A stretch of DNA of 64,000 bases from Anaeramoeba ignava (Eukaryota > Metamonada > Anaeramoebidae): assembly GCA_028826165.1 (NCBI GenBank), contig JAPDFW010000109.1, forward strand, positions 62,001-126,000, given 5' to 3'. The position numbers and the translations under genes are program-made. Shown here one piece after another: positions 43,465 to 60,800 of the stretch. The notes beneath the pieces were generated by a model, which saw nothing but the letters and a program-made list of their open reading frames with translations, was not told the origin of the DNA and made no database searches. Each line of letters starts with the position of its first letter. The first letter of the stretch is position 1.

Positions 43465-43694
43465 GATAAAGTGATTGAAATTTTCTTTTTTGTTTTTTTT
43501 TTCTTTTAAAACATTAAAAAATAAAAAGATTTTAAGAAGAAAAAATTAATTTGAAAAAATAAAAAAAAAGTGGAACAAAAAAAAATTAAATTTGGTTTTT
43601 TTGAATTGAATTGAATTTTTTATTCTTTTTTTATTTTTGAAATGAAATGTAATGAAATGTTTTGTTTTTGAATTGAATTGAATTGAATTTATTT
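43411..43694. other. Convergent intergenic spacer with one GTGGAAC motif
   Basis: 284 bases between the DnaJ and kelch 3' ends. It holds CTTTT-rich DNA near 43430-43510, one copy of AAAAAGTGGAACAAAAA near 43567 that resembles the array motif at 16.6-18.8 kb, and TTGAATTGAA runs. No gene is seen. Confidence 0.55.
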
Positions 43695-44765
43695 TTATTT
43701 TTCATCTTTTTCTTTTTCATCTTTTTCTTTTTCTTTTAATTCCAAAAGAGAATTTACATCAACCATAAACATATCATTTTGAAACCCATTCCATTGACCA
43801 TCCCAGCCACCAAAAACGACCATATGATTATCAACAAGAACAGATTTATGGGAATATCTTGGAGAAACAGTCTTATCAAAATCAACTTCATCATCATCAA
43901 CCAAAAAAGCAGTTTTTTTAAAAGGATCAATTAACCACAAATCATTATTAACGACCCAACCAGCATTACCGAGTTCATTAACACCACCAAATAAAAGAAG
44001 ACTCAAGACCTTATCCTTAGAGAAAAAAGGGAGCAATGTTCCTGCGCGGAGAGGAGGGGTTTGAGTTGACAGTTCGACGAGTTCCCAAGTGCTTGTTGAA
44101 ATATCGAAAATATGAAATTCATTGTAAGTAGTTTCAAGACCAGAAAAACCTCCACCACCACCATAGCAAAAGAGCATTGGGCGCATATTTCCTTGATCGT
44201 CTGGAACATAGCATGCAGTTGTAACGGGGGAGAATCGTGAACTTGGCAATTCACCTTGAGCGTTGATTTCGATCCACTTTTTTTCTTTAAGATCCAATTC
44301 CCAAATTTCGTTTAAAAGAGGTGGTCCGAATTCCTCATAATTGATTTCATATCCTCCAAAAATGTACATTTTGTTGTCTAAAATCGCGCTAGAATGAGCG
44401 AAACGAGGAGTGGGAATTTTTCCAGTTATTTTTAATTCTTCCCATTCAAATGTTTCAAGATCGAGTTGCCATACATCGTTAAAGCATTCATATTCAGGCA
44501 GCATTTCCCCGATACCTCCAAAGATAATCATCTTGTTTTCAAAGAGCTCTGATACAAATACACTTCTGGCTTTTGGTTTTTCACCTGTTGTTTTGACATG
44601 TTCCCATTCTTGCTTATTTAAATCATAAACAAATACTTCATTATCTTGTTTATCTTTTCCAATTAAACCTCCAAATACTATTATTCGACCTTTGTGTGCA
44701 ACCATTCCAAATGATGTTCTTGGTTCTGGTAATTTTCCGTTTTCTGTTAATTTTTTCCAATTCAT
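43695..44765 (-). CDS. Kelch-repeat beta-propeller protein
   Basis: A single-exon gene of 356 residues made almost wholly of kelch repeats. Six units can be followed, each with a Gly-Gly pair after a hydrophobic strand and a Trp about 30 residues on: GRIIVFGGLI to EWEHV, NKMIIFGGIG to FEWEEL, NKMYIFGGYE to KKWIEI, MLFCYGGGG to TWELV, SLLLFGGVN to LWLID, and HMVVFGGWDG near the end. The PEPRTSFGM, KARSV, TPRFAHSS and SPRYSHKS segments preceding each blade are typical. There is no BTB, F-box or Rab-binding extra domain. The tail is charged (KEKEKDEKEKDEK). Kelch propellers bind partner proteins such as actin or signalling regulators; the partner here is unknown. The coding DNA is less AT-rich than its surroundings. 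Confidence 0.9.
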   Translation of the reverse strand: MNWKKLTENGKLPEPRTSFGMVAHKGRIIVFGGLIGKDKQDNEVFVYDLNKQEWEHVKTTGEKPKARSVFVSELFENKMIIFGGIGEMLPEYECFNDVWQLDLETFEWEELKITGKIPTPRFAHSSAILDNKMYIFGGYEINYEEFGPPLLNEIWELDLKEKKWIEINAQGELPSSRFSPVTTACYVPDDQGNMRPMLFCYGGGGGFSGLETTYNEFHIFDISTSTWELVELSTQTPPLRAGTLLPFFSKDKVLSLLLFGGVNELGNAGWVVNNDLWLIDPFKKTAFLVDDDEVDFDKTVSPRYSHKSVLVDNHMVVFGGWDGQWNGFQNDMFMVDVNSLLELKEKEKDEKEKDEK

Positions 44766-44829
44766 TTTTAAAAAAATGAAAAAAATGAAAATTTAAAAAA
44801 AAAAAAAAAATTGATAAAAAGAAAATGAT

Positions 44830-47150
44830 AAAAGTGGAATTGATTTTTGCTTTTAAATTCTTTTTTTTTTTGATTTGATGAGTTTATTTTTATTTTTATT
44901 GAGTTTTTAATTTTTAAAATTTTAAGAATAACAATTAATCAATTAAAATTAATAAATTTTTAAAAAAATTACTAATTATTTTTTAATCTATTTTTTAATC
45001 AATTTATTAATCAATTTATTATTAAAATTATTATTAAAATTATTATTAAATTTATTATTAAAATTATTATTAAATTTATTATTAAATTTATTATTAAATT
45101 TATTCCACTTTTTAATCAATTTTTAATTAATTTTTAATTAATTTTTAATTAATTTATTATTAAATTTATTATTAAAATTATTATTAAAATTATTATTAAA
45201 ATTATTATTAAATTTATTATTAAATTTATTATTAAATTTATTATTAAATTTATTATTAAATTTATTATTAAATTTATTATTAAAATTATTATTAAATTTA
45301 TTTTTAATCAATTTTTAATTAATTTTTAATTAATTTTTAATTAATTTTTAATTAATTTTTATTAAATTTATTATTAAAATTATTATTAAAATTATTATTA
45401 AAATTATTATTAAATTTATTATTAAAATTATTATTAAAATTATTATTAAAATTATTATTAAAATTATTATTAAATTTATTCCACTTTTTAATCAATTTTT
45501 AATAAAATTATTATTAAAATTATTATTAAAATTATTATTAAAATTATTATTATATTTTTAATTAAAATTATTATTAAAATTATTATTATTATTAAATTTA
45601 TTATTAAATTATTAAAATTATTAAATTTATTATTAAATTATTATTAAATTGATTATTAAATTGATTATTAAATTTTTAAATTTATTATTAAATTTATTCC
45701 ACTTTTTATTAAAATTATTATTAAATTTATTCCACTTTTTAATCAATTTTTAATCAATTTTTAATCAATTTTTAATCAATTTTTAATAAATTTATTATTA
45801 AAATTATTATTAAATTTATTATTAAAATTATTATTAAAATTATTATTAAATTATTATTAAAATTATTATTAAATTTTATTCCACTTTTTAATTAATTTTT
45901 AATTTATTATTAAATTTATTATTAAAATTATTATTAAAATTATTATTAAATTTATTATTAAATTTATTATTAAATTTATTATTAAATTTATTATTAAAAT
46001 TATTATTAAATTTATTCCACTTTTTAATCAATTTTTAATCAATTTTTAATCAATTTTTAATCAATTTTTAATCAATTTTTAATTAATTTATTAATCAATT
46101 TGTTATTAAATTTATTATTAAATTTATTATTAAATTTATTATTAAATTTATTATTAAAATTATTATTAAAATTATTATTAAAATTATTATTAAAATTATT
46201 ATTAAAATTATTATTAAAATTATTATTAAATTTATTATTAAAATTATTATTAAATTTATTCCACTTTTTAATCAATTTTTAATCAATTTTTAATCAATTT
46301 ATTATTAAAATTATTATTAAAATTATTATTAAAATTATTATTAAATTTATTATTAAATTTATTATTAAAATTATTATTAAAATTATTATTAAATTTATTC
46401 CACTTTTTAATTAATTTTTAATCAATTTTTAATCAATTTTTATTAAAATTATTATTAAAATTTATTATTAAAATTATTATTAAAATTATTATTAAATTTA
46501 TTATTAAAATTATTATTAAAATTATTATTAAAATTATTATTAAAATTATTATTAAAATTATTATTAAATTTATTATTAAAATTGTTATTAAAATTATTCC
46601 ACTTTTTAATCAATTTTTAATTAATTTTTAATTAATTTTTAATTAATTTTTAATCAATTTTTAATCAATTTGTTATTAAATTTATTATTAAAATTATTAA
46701 AATTTATTATTGAATTTTAAATTATTAAATTTATTATTAATTTAAATTTATTATTAAAATTATTATTAAAATTATTATTAAAATTATTATTAAAAATTAT
46801 TAAAATTATTATTAAAATTATTATTAAAATTTATTATTAAAATTATTATTAAATTTATTATTAAATTTATTATTAAATTTATTCCACTTTTTTTAATTAA
46901 ATTTATTATTAAATTTATTCCACTTTTTTTAATTAATTTTTTAATCAATTTTTTAATCAATTTATTAAAATTATTATTAAAATTTTTATTAAAATTATTA
47001 TTAAAATTATTATTAAAATTATTATTAAAATTATTATTAAAATTATTATTAAAATTATTATTAAATTGATTATTAAATTTATTATTAAAATTATTATTAA
47101 AATTATTAATAAATTTATTATTAAATTTATTATTATTATTTTTGAGTAAA
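44830..47150. repeat. Intergenic array: TTATTAAAA repeats with TTTATTCCACTTTTT motif
   Basis: A 2.3 kb array between the kelch start and the GAPVD1-like 3' end. The bulk is ATTATTAAA nonamers (AAATTATT, AATTTATT variants), with blocks of AATCAATTTTT or TTAATTAATTTTT. About eleven copies of TTTATTCCACTTTTTAATC interrupt it. That motif is the reverse complement of the AAAAAGTGGAATAAA core in the array at 16.6-18.8 kb. An isolated AAAAGTGGAATTGA lies near 44830. No reading frame looks real; the Asn/Phe/Lys and Leu frames are repeat artefacts. Confidence 0.88.
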
Positions 47151-47185
47151 AAAAATAGTTTTCTTTTATTGCTTTGATTCTCTTT

Positions 47186-50100
47186 TCATTTTTTTGTTCT
47201 TGGTAAATTTTCAAGATTAAAATTCTCTAAATAAGAATAAGAAGAACGAAATATTGTCCACCAATATTCAGAAGTAGAAGTTAATAATTGTTTATCTAAG
47301 AAAATTTCAATATATTTAATATTTGAAGGAAATTGAGGAGGATTTGCAATAATAACAATATAAATCTAAATTCAAAGAAAAAAATTTTAATTGGAAAAAT
47401 TTTAATTGAAAAATTTTTAATTGAAAAAAATAATTGGAAATTTTTTTTATATAAACCATAATAGGTAAAGTTATATCTGCTCCAACTTCTTTAATTCCTT
47501 GAAACAATAATATATTCATAACTAACTGTGCACATCGCGTTAAAATATCCACTTTTAACAAAGGAGAACTAAACTTATTAATCTTTGTAAGTTCTATAAA
47601 AAAAATGCAAAATCCCATTTGTAATCAAAATTATTAATTGATATATAAATTTTTTTTAATATAAATAAACAATCTTATTTCAGTAAAAAATACCCAGAAT
47701 AGGAAGACACCAAAGATCTTGTTCCCAAAATTTTTGTGGTATTTGTAGAAAATCAGCTGTAATGTATCGTCTAATTTCAATGATTTTCATTGAAAATTGT
47801 GAATCTGTTGTTTCTAAAGTTTTTTCCACAAATTTCGGATAAAAAAAACTATAATTGAATTTGAAATTTTGATATTTGTTTTTGATTGAAGAATTTGTTA
47901 TTTCATTTTATATGGAATAAATAAAAAAAATTGAGCAAATCTGTGTTGATGATGAAATTTACTTTATATAAATTGAAGAAAGTAAATAATTTTGAACAAT
48001 TCTTGTTAAATCTTTCAATTCATTCTTAAAAAACGAACAAAGAGAATCAGTGGAAATTAAATGGTGGATTGTATCAAAGAAATTTTTAGCAATGATTTTA
48101 AGTTCTTCAAGACTTGTGCATTCTTCTATTTTTTTCTCCATGTTTTTGAGTGTTGATGAACTATTTGAAATAAATGAATGAGCAACAAGTGATCTTATAA
48201 AATCATGATATGATCGTTTCTTCGCGTTTGCTTTATCAATAAGTGTTTGATAAAGTTTCGAAATGGATTCTTGTTCGTGTCTTTTTTTCATGATTCCTTT
48301 GAGTTTGAATTTTGAAGTTTTATCCTAAAACATGAAATTTTAATTTCATAAATGAATTTTAATTTTATAAATGAATTTTAATTTTAATTTTAATTTTAAT
48401 TTTAATTTTAATTTTAATTTTAATTTTAATTTTAATTTTAATTTTAATTTTAATTTTAATTTGAATTTTAATTTTAATTTTAATTATTTTATTTTTTACT
48501 TCGAGACTATGCCGAATAATAATTTCAAAATTGCTGTTTTGAATTTCTTCGGGGACTTGCTTAAGTTTATTTAAAGTACAATCCAAAAGTGAAGATAATG
48601 ATAAAGATCCAATTAATTGTGCTTTCTAAAAAGAGAAAGAAATTTTAAATTTTAAATTAAATTTGTTTTTTTTTATGAATTACTCGAATTTGAATTGATA
48701 AAACTTGTGTTAAATTATCGCCATCTTCTTCTCGAATATCCTCAATAGAACAGAAACATAATTTAAGTAATTCTTGAATTTCATTTAATAAACTGGGATC
48801 GATCTTTGTTTTTTCATTTTCAACTAAAATTTCAAAAATTATAATTTTCAAATTTCATGTTAAATTAAATTTTCTTTTAATTTGTTTTACCATTTGAAAT
48901 TTCTTTTGAATTATCAATATTTTTTGTAACTCCAGATACTTTATTTAATATTTGATTCTGAGATTCAAATGTATCAGTAGTTATTCTTTTTTTAGGAGAA
49001 ATATCAAGAGAAACATATTTCTCTTTTTCTTTTTCAGTAACAACTATAATTGGTTTCCCAATTTTAATGAGAAATTTAATCAATGGATTGTCTACTAATT
49101 TTGAGTTTTGTTGTTTAACTTGAATTGCATATTCATGAAGTATTTTATGCAACTCAAAAAGATCTCGAAGACGAACTAATTTTTTGTGAATTGCAAATTG
49201 CGAACTATTTTGCATTTCTCCATTTTTATGAGAACCCTTTAGAATCATAAAAGAAACAAAAAATATTTTGTTTTGTTTTTTTGTAAAAAACATGACACTT
49301 TTTAAAAAATAAAAAATTGGATTAAAAAAATTACAATCGATTCAATTGATTTAGAATAAGATTCAGGAACATTTGTTACTTCTTCTAAATATGAAGATAT
49401 TCCTGATTCAATTGAACTTTGTTTTCTTTGAGAAAGAGTTTTTGCAATCTATTTTATAAAAAAAATTTTTTTTTTAATTTTGAAAATTTTGAAAATTTTT
49501 GATTTAAAATAATACATTAGTTAAAGTTGATCTTTGAATTGGCATTATTGGAAAATCATGAATAATTCCAAATTTTTCTAAATATTTCCAAACAAAAAAA
49601 AAATTTAAATAAATTTAATTTGAAATGATTTTTCTTTCTCTTTTTTACAAACTAAATTTAATATAATTTTCAATTTAATTTAATTTAATTTAATTTTTTA
49701 AAATTATAAAAAGACAAACCCTGGAGAAATTATAACAGGATTTAAAAATCTAAAGAATAAAAAGTCACCAATAATATCATCATGATCATTATTATGATTT
49801 TTTTCACATAAACTTGAAAAAAAAAATAAGAATAATTTTTTTTAAAATTAATAAAACATTTCATGTTAAAAAAAAAAGAAAAATAAAAATACTCTTTAAT
49901 TAATTTTGTAATCCAAGAAATTCCAAGAGGCATTAAAGGTATTTTATCTCTAAGTCCTTGGACAAATGATTTACAAATTAAATTGTGTTGAATTTCAGCT
50001 AAGAAAAAAAAAAGGGAAATAAAAAAAGAATAAGAAAAATATTTTCATTTTCAAAATGAATTTTTTTTTACGATTTTTTGCAAACTATTTAATTAAAAAG

Positions 50101-52111
50101 AAAAATTAAAATCAAAATAAATAAATAAATAATTAAATAATTAATTAATTAAATACTGATTTAATTTCGACACTTTGAAGAATTCCCATAATTGGTTCAT
50201 GTAAACTAGAAATGAGATATGAATCACAATCAACATTTTTTGAATAAGCAGAAAGTAATCTAGCAAATAATTTGTTTCCAGAAATAACATTTCTACTTAA
50301 ATCTTTTGTACATTCTTTGAATCTAATTTTAAAGCATTTCTTGTAAATAAATTTATAATTTTCATTAAAATTTTATGAAAATAAATTTATAAATATTAAT
50401 TAAAATTTTATAATTTTCATTAAAATTGTTGTAAATAAATTTATAAATGTTAATTAAAATTTTATAAATTTCATGTTAATTAAAATTTTATAAATTTCAA
50501 TTAAAATTGTTGTAAATAAATTTATAAATTTCAATTAAAATTGTTGTAAATAAATTTATAAATTTAATGTTAATTAAAATAGTTGTAAATAAATTTATAA
50601 ATGTTAATTAAAATTGTTGTAAATAAATTTTATAAATTTCATGTTAATTAAAATTGTTGTAAATAAATTTATAAATTTCATGTTAATTAAAATTGTTGTA
50701 AATAAATTTATAAATTTTAATTAAAATTGTTGTAAATAAATTTTATAAATTTCATGTTAATTAAAATTTTATGAAAATTTTAAATTTATAAATATTAATT
50801 AAAATTTTATGAAATAAATTTATAAAATGGTAAAAATTTTTATAAATTTCAATTAAAATTGTTGTAAATAAATTTATAAATTTTAATTAAAATTGTTAAA
50901 TAAATAAATTTATAAAATTTTAATTAAAATTGTTGTAAATAAAATAAATTTATAAAAATTTTAATTTATAAATTTTTTAAAAAAAAATAAATTTATAAAT
51001 TTTAATTAAAATAGTTGTAAATAAAATTTATAAATTTATGTGTTAATTAAAAATTGTTGTAAATAAATTTATAAATTTAATTAAAATTGTTGTAAATAAA
51101 TTTATAAATTTTGTTAATTAAAATAAAAATAAATTTATAAAAATGTTAATTAAAATTTGTTGTTTAATTAAAATAAATTTATAAATTTCATGTTTAATTA
51201 AAATATTTTTTAAATAAATTTATAAATTTCATGTTAATTAAAATTGTTGTAAATAAATTTATAAATATTAATTAAAATTTTTGTAAATAAATTTATAAAT
51301 TTCATGTTAATTAAAATTGTTGTAAATAAATTTATAAATGTTAATTAAAATTGTTGTAAATAAATTTATAAATTTAATGTTAATTAAAATAGTTGTAAAT
51401 AAATTTATAAATGTTAATTAAAATTTTTGTAAATAAATTTATAAATGTTAATTAAAATTGTTCAAATAAATTTATAAATGTTAATTAAAATTTTCTAGAT
51501 TCCATGTTAGTTAAAATTTTATAAATTCCATATTGAAGATTATATAAAATGCTGCTTTATACTTTTATAAGATTAAGAAATAACTTTTCTTCATATTCAT
51601 TAACAAGATGTGAAAAAACAGATAAAATAGCAGAATGAGATAAAGTTTCAATAGCATCTTTTTTAAGTTTTTTAGCATTAAGAATAGCATTGGCGAAAAT
51701 TGATAAATTTTGACGAATTAAACGAAACATTTTTTGATATTGTCTTGTTTGAACAAATGTTAAAGGCGATTCAAGAAATTCAAATGTTGTAACTTCCCAT
51801 GATTTTATTATACTGATTTGTGATCGAATCATATCAGGTGAAAATGTATCTAATAATTGCATCATATTGGTTTTTCTTACTAATTCACTTGCTAATTGTT
51901 CAACTAATTTTGCTTCTTGTTTTTGAACTTGATCCAAAAGTTTTTGTTCTTTAAATTTTTATTTTGGAAAATTAATATAATTTTTATGTTAAATTTTTTT
52001 TTCTCTTTTTTTTTTGCTTTTTTATTTTTGCTTTTTACCAGTTTCAAATTTAGTTTGCTTTGTTTTTAATTTTTTTTGAAGTTTTTGTAAAGTAGAAACT
52101 GTAGAATCCAT
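47186..52111 (-). CDS. GAPVD1: GAPVD1/RME-6-like protein: RasGAP plus VPS9 domain (about 14 exons)
   Basis: A probable Rab5 exchange factor with an N-terminal Ras-GAP domain, acting in endocytosis. Exons (minus): 52039-52111, 51563-51948, 50174-50339, 49893-49998, 49720-49812, about 49520-49577, 49335-49448, 48891-49236, 48684-48823, 48500-48625, 47963-48324, 47694-47849, 47457-47593 and 47186-47365. RasGAP evidence: SGNKLFARLLSAYSK, SYLISSLHEPIMGILQ (family HEPIMQLL), GDFLFFRFLNPVIISPG (the FLFLRF..PA signature), FGIIHDFPI, and IAKTLSQ. VPS9 evidence: VDILTRCAQLVMNILLF, GADITLPIM, YIVIIANPPQFPSNIKYIEIF and TSEYWWTIFRSSYSYLENF. The length is close to 750 residues, about half of animal GAPVD1. 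The phase between exons 5 and 6 does not fit by one base (near 49580-49720), so that junction is uncertain. Intron 2 is expanded to 1.2 kb. Confidence 0.87.
48330..48499. repeat. AATTTT hexamers in a GAPVD1 intron
   Basis: A small intron (about 48325-48499) between the exon ending SLE and the exon beginning DKTSKF. It holds AATTTT hexamers and two ATAAATGAATTTTAATTTT blocks, the same repeat type seen in the kinase intron at 15 kb. Confidence 0.8.
50347..51562. repeat. AT-rich 35-45 base tandem repeat in GAPVD1 intron 2
   Basis: A 1.2 kb intron built from variable units combining AAATTTATAAAT, GTTAATTAAAAT and TGTTGTAAATAAA (plus strand), about 30 copies. On the transcribed strand the pieces read ATTTATAAATTT, ATTTTAATTAAC and TTTATTTACAACA, which contain no AG or GT. 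The plus strand contains many GT pairs, so the depletion is strand-specific. Confidence 0.88.
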
Positions 52112-52268
52112 TTGAAAAAAAAAGGAAAAAATGAAAAAAAAGATTTTTAATTTTTTATTTTATTTTTTTTATTTATTACTAATTTTTATAAAAAATTATT
52201 TTTCATTTTTTTTTTCATTTTTTTCTTTCATTTTTTTTCTTTCATTTTTTTTCTTTCTTTTAAATTTA
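52112..52268. promoter_or_regulatory. Divergent intergenic region between GAPVD1 and DYRK genes
   Basis: 157 bases separate two start codons on opposite strands. It contains A-rich DNA near 52115-52140 and TTTTCATTTTTTT-type pyrimidine tracts up to the DYRK ATG at 52269. The longer frame beginning at 52131 (MKKKIFNFLFYFFYLL) is this T-tract translated and is not likely to be a signal sequence, because DYRK kinases start near the MDSS methionine. Confidence 0.5.
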
Positions 52269-57703
<5,435 letters not shown>

Positions 57704-57721
<18 letters not shown>

Positions 57722-57818
57722 AGAATTCAAAAACAATTAAAGAATTTAAAAACAATTAAAGAATTTAAAAATAATTAAAGAATTTAAAAACAATTAAAGA
57801 ATTCAAAAATAATTAATA
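57704..57818 (+). repeat. 19-base minisatellite spanning the DYRK stop codon
   Basis: Units of GAATTCAAAAACAATTAAA (variants GAATTTAAAAATAATTAAA) repeat about six times. The first unit supplies the last codons and stop of the DYRK gene (EFKNN then TAA). The following copies lie in the 3' untranslated DNA before the convergent TRAPPC8 gene. Confidence 0.85.
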
Positions 57819-57898
57819 AATCATTTTGAAATGTACTTTTTTTTTATTTCTAAAAATTTTAATTAAAAATATCTTAATCTTCTTATTTTTCTTATTTT

Positions 57899-60800
57899 TT
57901 AATCTTGTTTTGTTATTGAAATTAAATGTTGAAATGGATAATTAAATGAAAAAATTGAATGTAATTTTCTACTTGATTTTCTACTTGATTTTCTACTTTT
58001 TGGATTTGAAAGAATATGAAATTTAAATTGATTTAGATCATAAACTCCATAATTAATAAACGAAGCTTCAACATTAAAAATAAATTCAGTTTTTGAAGGA
58101 ATATTTTGAATAAAATGATCAAATCCTTTCCAAAAAAAATTAGGTGAAAAAATTTGCTTTTTTTCCAAATTCAATGATTTAATTGAAGGAGAAACAATTT
58201 CAATTTCAATATTCAAAGGAATTGATAAAACATTTTTCAATTTAATTTTAACTGGAATTTGAGAAATTGGATTTTTATCAAAATCATGAATTATTGATTT
58301 TTGACTTGAAATTTCAAACTTAATTGGTAATTGTTCTTCATCACATTTTAATTTCTGTTTTCGATGTGATTTTTGGATAATATTTCTAAATAATCTTGTT
58401 TCTGGGAAAATTTGGAGATTTAGAATATTTTGTTGTCCAATAAAATCATCTTGTTTTGATTTCCAAAAAATCATTAATCCAATTTCATTTTCTTTCCATA
58501 TTCTTTGTTTTAAAGGCGGTTTTTTTCTATAAAGTTGAATGTTTTGCATTTTTTTCACTTTTTGAGTATTTGGTGATTTATCCAAAATTTTTTGAATTCG
58601 ATCTTGAATTATTTTTGTTTCCAAATTGTTTTGTTTTGTTTCATTATTAATTGGAATTTGATTCAATTTGTTTTTTGATAAAATTGTATCTTTTTGTTCA
58701 TTTTCTGTTTCTGTTTCGATTTCTGTTTCTGGTTTTAGCTTGATTTTCTGTTTCTGTTTCGAATTCTGTTTCTGTTTTAGCTTGATTTTCTGATCCGGAA
58801 ATTGTTTTTGTTTGATTTTCATTTTCATTTTCATTTTCATTTCTGTATCACTTTCATTACTAGATTCAATTTCACTTTGAATTTCATTTTGAATTTCATT
58901 TTCATTTTCAATTTTATTTTGATTTTCAATTTTATTTTGATTTTCAATTTTATTTTCATTTTGATTTTGATTTTCAATTTCATTTTCAATTTGATTTTGA
59001 TTTTGATTTTGATTTATAATTTTATTTTGATTTTGATTTACAATTTTATTTTCAATTTTATTTTGATTTTCTTTTTGATTTTCATTTGTATTCTCTTTTC
59101 TTTCTTTTCTATTTCTTCTTTTAACTTCTTCGGGTTTCTTTCCTTTTTGAATTAAAGATATTGTTGGAAATTGTGAATGGAAATCAATCTTATTTTCTTC
59201 ATTCAATAAAATATTAGAAATTATCAATTCATCATCAAATTCATTTTCTTTATCACTTTTTTTTCTTTTTTCATTTTCCTTAATTTTAAAATATAATATT
59301 GTTGATTGACTTGGTTGAAGAATTGTATTTTGATTTTGATTTTGATTTTGATTTTGATTTTCGAAATCAAATATTCTTTCAATTTCTAAATTTTTTGATA
59401 CTGAAGAAATTTGTAATAATTCAATTGCACTTTTATGATAAAAATTTTTAATTTCAACCATTAAAATAATTTTATCAGCAAAATTAGGATCAACTCTTAA
59501 ATTTGTTTTGGTAAATAAAGATGAAGTTGAATTAATTTCGGCTCCAATTTTGGAAATACGATAATTTAAATCTATATTTCTTTCACTGCTTTGATAACAA
59601 AATAAAAATGGAACAGAAAATTTTTCTGGAGTTGTTGGATTAATCCATAAAGGTACTTGAATTGATTCATTTGGTTTTAATTCATCTATTTTCAAGTTTG
59701 TTATTGAGAGATCCTGTTTTTTATCTTCATCTTTAATTCTTACAATTTGAAGATCTTCATTTTGTTGAATATTTTGAATATTTTGAATATTTTCTGAATT
59801 TTCCTTTTCTCCAAATACAAAGTAATTGTTATTAGGAATTTTAACAAATAAATTTTTCAATCCACATTTCCCAATATTTTGAATATCAATTATTGTTTTT
59901 TTGATTGAATTATCAAGTAAGAAATTTGGGAAATCTCTAATTCTAACATGTAGTAATGGCATTTCCTTTGTAATTTTCAATTTAAGTTGATTATCTGGAA
60001 GATAAATAGGATCAAATTTTTGTTTTCTTGTTTGATTTAATCTTTTTCCTTTTAAATTGAATTTGATGAACATATTTACTGAATCATTAAGAATTAATCT
60101 AATCCCGGTTATTGAAAGTGTATCAATTCTTTCTGGAATAATTCTTAAAGATATTATTTTCTTTTCTTTTGCTTGAAGAAATAAATTGATTGATTCAGTT
60201 TTAAGGAATTTTTCTTCAATCATAAAATTTTGATTTTGATTTTGATTTTGATTTTGATTTTGATTTTGATTTTGATTTTGATTTTGATTTTGATTTTGAT
60301 TTTGATTTTGATTTTGATTTTGATTTTGATTTTGATTTTGAGAAGATTTTTTCTTTTTTGATTTAGTTTTCTTTTTGGGTTCTATATCAAGAAGAGGATG
60401 ATCAGTAACTTTTTCTTCTAAATTTTGAATTTTCAATTCTCTTTTTGAAGAAACATCACCTTGATTTTCTTTTTGGTTATTTGAGGTTGTTTGTTCTTGA
60501 ATTTGAGGTTCAAATAAATTGATTTTTTGTTCTTCATTACTTTTTAAATTTTCCTTTTGATTTTGATTTTCTTTTTCTTGTTTTTGATTTTCTTCTTCTT
60601 GTTTTTGGTTTTCGAATTCTCCAACAATATGAAGATTTGTAATTTTCAAAACTGTTTTCATTGGATTTTCAATTACAAATTGAACAAAAATTGGTTCATA
60701 TATTGGACTAACTCTTGTATCTAATTTTTTGACAATTCTATGGTAATTTTTAATATGAATTCTTTGTATAATTCGATCAGTATTTGCCTTAAAAGGGATA

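Noticed and set aside
44880-47150. Telomere or centromere repeat
   Set aside because: The unit is not G-rich and ordinary genes flank both sides closely. A centromere cannot be judged from sequence alone, so only the motif is reported.
52131-52268. Hydrophobic leader MKKKIFNFLFYFFYLL before DYRK as a membrane anchor
   Set aside because: It is a translated T tract typical of 5' leaders here. DYRK kinases are soluble, and the MDSSPNQ methionine gives the expected N-terminus.
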